This document shows, one piece after another, positions 56,955 through 64,000 of a stretch of DNA of 64,000 nucleotides. The notes under the pieces were generated by a model. The model was not told where the DNA came from. It ran no database searches and saw only the letters and a list, made by a program, of their open reading frames with translations. Position numbers and translations under genes: made by a program. The DNA is from Microbacteriaceae bacterium. GTDB lineage: Bacteria; Actinomycetota; Actinomycetes; Actinomycetales; Microbacteriaceae. Where the stretch lies: assembly GCA_003852775.1 (NCBI GenBank), contig RDDZ01000052.1, positions 55,569 to 119,568 on the forward strand. The letters are read 5' to 3'. How positions within the stretch are numbered: position 1 is the stretch's first letter; every line of letters begins with the position of its first letter.

Positions 56955-57674
56955 ATGACCACCACCCCCCGCCGCGCGCTCGCCGCGGTCGCCGCCCTCG
57001 CCGTGGCAGGCGCCGCGCTCGCCGGATGCGCCCGGATCCCCGCGTCGGGTCCGCGCGTGACCGAGGAGCACGCCGTGTCGGACGAGGTGCACGCCCTGCG
57101 GCTCGAGAACTCGGGAGACGTCGTCGTCGAGCTCGGCGACGAACCCGGCCTCACCGTCCGCGCCCCCCGCGCGACCATGGACCGCCTGACCGTCGAGGAG
57201 GAGGGCGGCACGCTCGTGCTCGGCATTCGCGGGTCCGGCGCCTGGTCGGGTCGCGTCGACTACACGCTCACCGTCCGCTCGTTCGACGAGCTCGAGATCG
57301 AGGGCTCCGGCGACGTGCGCGCCGACTTCTCGAAGGCCGACGCCGTCACGATCGAGATCGACGGCTCGGGCGACGTGAAGGCCGAGAACATCGACGCCGA
57401 GGGCGTCGTCGTGGAGATCGAGGGATCGGGCGACGTGCGGCTGAGCGGCCGCGCCGACCGCGGCGAGTACCGCATCGAGGGCTCGGGCGACATCCGCGCC
57501 GAGGGCCTCGAGGTGCGCGACGTCGAGGCGCACGTCGCGGGTTCCGGCGACATCCGCGTCCACGCGACCGACACCGCGGACGCCCGCATCGACGGCTCGG
57601 GCACGGTCGTGATCACGGGCCCCGCACGCGTGACGCAGGAGGTCAACGGCTCGGGAGACGTCGTCACCGACTGA
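56955..57674 (+). CDS. DUF2807 (head GIN) lipoprotein with repeated GSGDV/I turns
   Basis: Lipobox VAGAALAGC; IEGSGDVRAD / IDGSGDVKAE / IEGSGDVRLS / IEGSGDIRAE / VAGSGDIRVH repeats. Confidence 0.87.
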   Translation: MTTTPRRALAAVAALAVAGAALAGCARIPASGPRVTEEHAVSDEVHALRLENSGDVVVELGDEPGLTVRAPRATMDRLTVEEEGGTLVLGIRGSGAWSGRVDYTLTVRSFDELEIEGSGDVRADFSKADAVTIEIDGSGDVKAENIDAEGVVVEIEGSGDVRLSGRADRGEYRIEGSGDIRAEGLEVRDVEAHVAGSGDIRVHATDTADARIDGSGTVVITGPARVTQEVNGSGDVVTD

Positions 57675-57786
57675 GCCGGCGCCCGTTCGTGTCCGGCCCG
57701 GGTGATGGCGCCGACCCCCCGACCACCGCCGAGCCACCACCGAGTCAAGCCGCCGGATCCGACCGATCCGGATCACGCCATCGAAC

Positions 57787-57850
57787 CGGGCGGAGACGTC
57801 AACATGCGGCGGGAGTACATGCTCCCGCCGCATGCGTGCGTCTCCGCCCG
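57787..57850. repeat. long imperfect hairpin upstream of rpoB
   Basis: Inner 13-bp arms CATGCGGCGGGAG/CTCCCGCCGCATG (57803-57815/57822-57834), outer 12-bp arms CGGGCGGAGACG/CGTCTCCGCCCG (57787-57798/57839-57850). Confidence 0.85.
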
Positions 57851-58003
57851 ATTGCGCGGTTTCCCCCGCCGACAGCGCGGTTTCCCCCGCCGCTCACGCG
57901 GCTGCCGGGCCGCGGGCTCACGCGGTACAGGGGCGCTCGGAGCGGCGGATGCGGGCCGAGCGCGCGTTTATAGACCCGTCCGAAAAGAAAGTCAAGGAAT
58001 AGA

Positions 58004-58033
58004 TGGACACGGCGCGTCGTTGCGACCTATAGT
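58004..58033 (+). promoter_or_regulatory. candidate sigma70-type promoter for rpoB: TGGACA-N18-TATAGT
   Basis: -35 58004-58009, -10 58028-58033, about 165 nt upstream of the rpoB start. Confidence 0.5.
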
Positions 58034-58199
58034 TGTTCTTTGCGCTCCCCCTATCACCCTGCCCTCATATTGCGGTCGGCCGGTGTGTGCCCGGAGACGG
58101 ATCCCGAAAATGGCGGCGGGATGTCCACGTCCGGCTCGAGCGCCTCCTCACTGACCGACACCAATTGAGACCGACGGGTCTCACGGAGGTTGTTTTCCT

Positions 58200-61679
<3,480 letters not shown>

Positions 61680-61729
61680 TCCGGGCCCCACAGGATTCGT
61701 AGAGAAAAGAAGCGAGAGAGAACACACAC

Positions 61730-64000
<2,271 letters not shown>

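Noticed and set aside
57301-57660. Repeated GGCTCGGGCGAC/GGATCGGGCGAC units in the DUF2807 gene
   Set aside because: Protein-level beta-helix turn repeat (GSGD) typical of the family, not a DNA repeat array.

Overview
High-GC actinobacterial chromosome segment. Gene content and codon usage suggest Microbacteriaceae (inference). It runs from the 3' part of clpC to the 5' part of rpoC. Most of it is ordinary: radA, a DUF11-type surface protein, rlmC-like methyltransferase, a GH2/MFS/LacI sugar locus, lhr-type helicase, an ABC + two-component locus, a DEAD-box helicase and rpoBC. The unusual parts are: (1) a ~27.1-32.2 kb accessory strip ending at tRNA-Ser(CGA), with a DUF2510-DUF4041-GIY-YIG-like protein, a cluster of truncated gene remnants and a standalone OLD-type ATPase/TOPRIM protein with an unassigned N-terminal domain; (2) a second ClpP pair in which one subunit has the catalytic Ser and the other has Ala at that position, followed by a convergent overlapping XRE regulator with its own palindrome; (3) an lhr gene that carries two different palindromic repeat families inside its reading frame, plus a (GTGCG)10 microsatellite at its divergent promoter; (4) a REP-like 45-mer present twice exactly, one copy flanked by 24-bp near-identical direct repeats; (5) a lipoprotein paralog collapsed by an internal out-of-frame deletion; (6) a genome-style over-use of GGATGC/GCATCC that appears to override codon preference. 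I saw no CRISPR array, rRNA, insertion sequence or integrase. All family names come from reading the translations; no database search was run.
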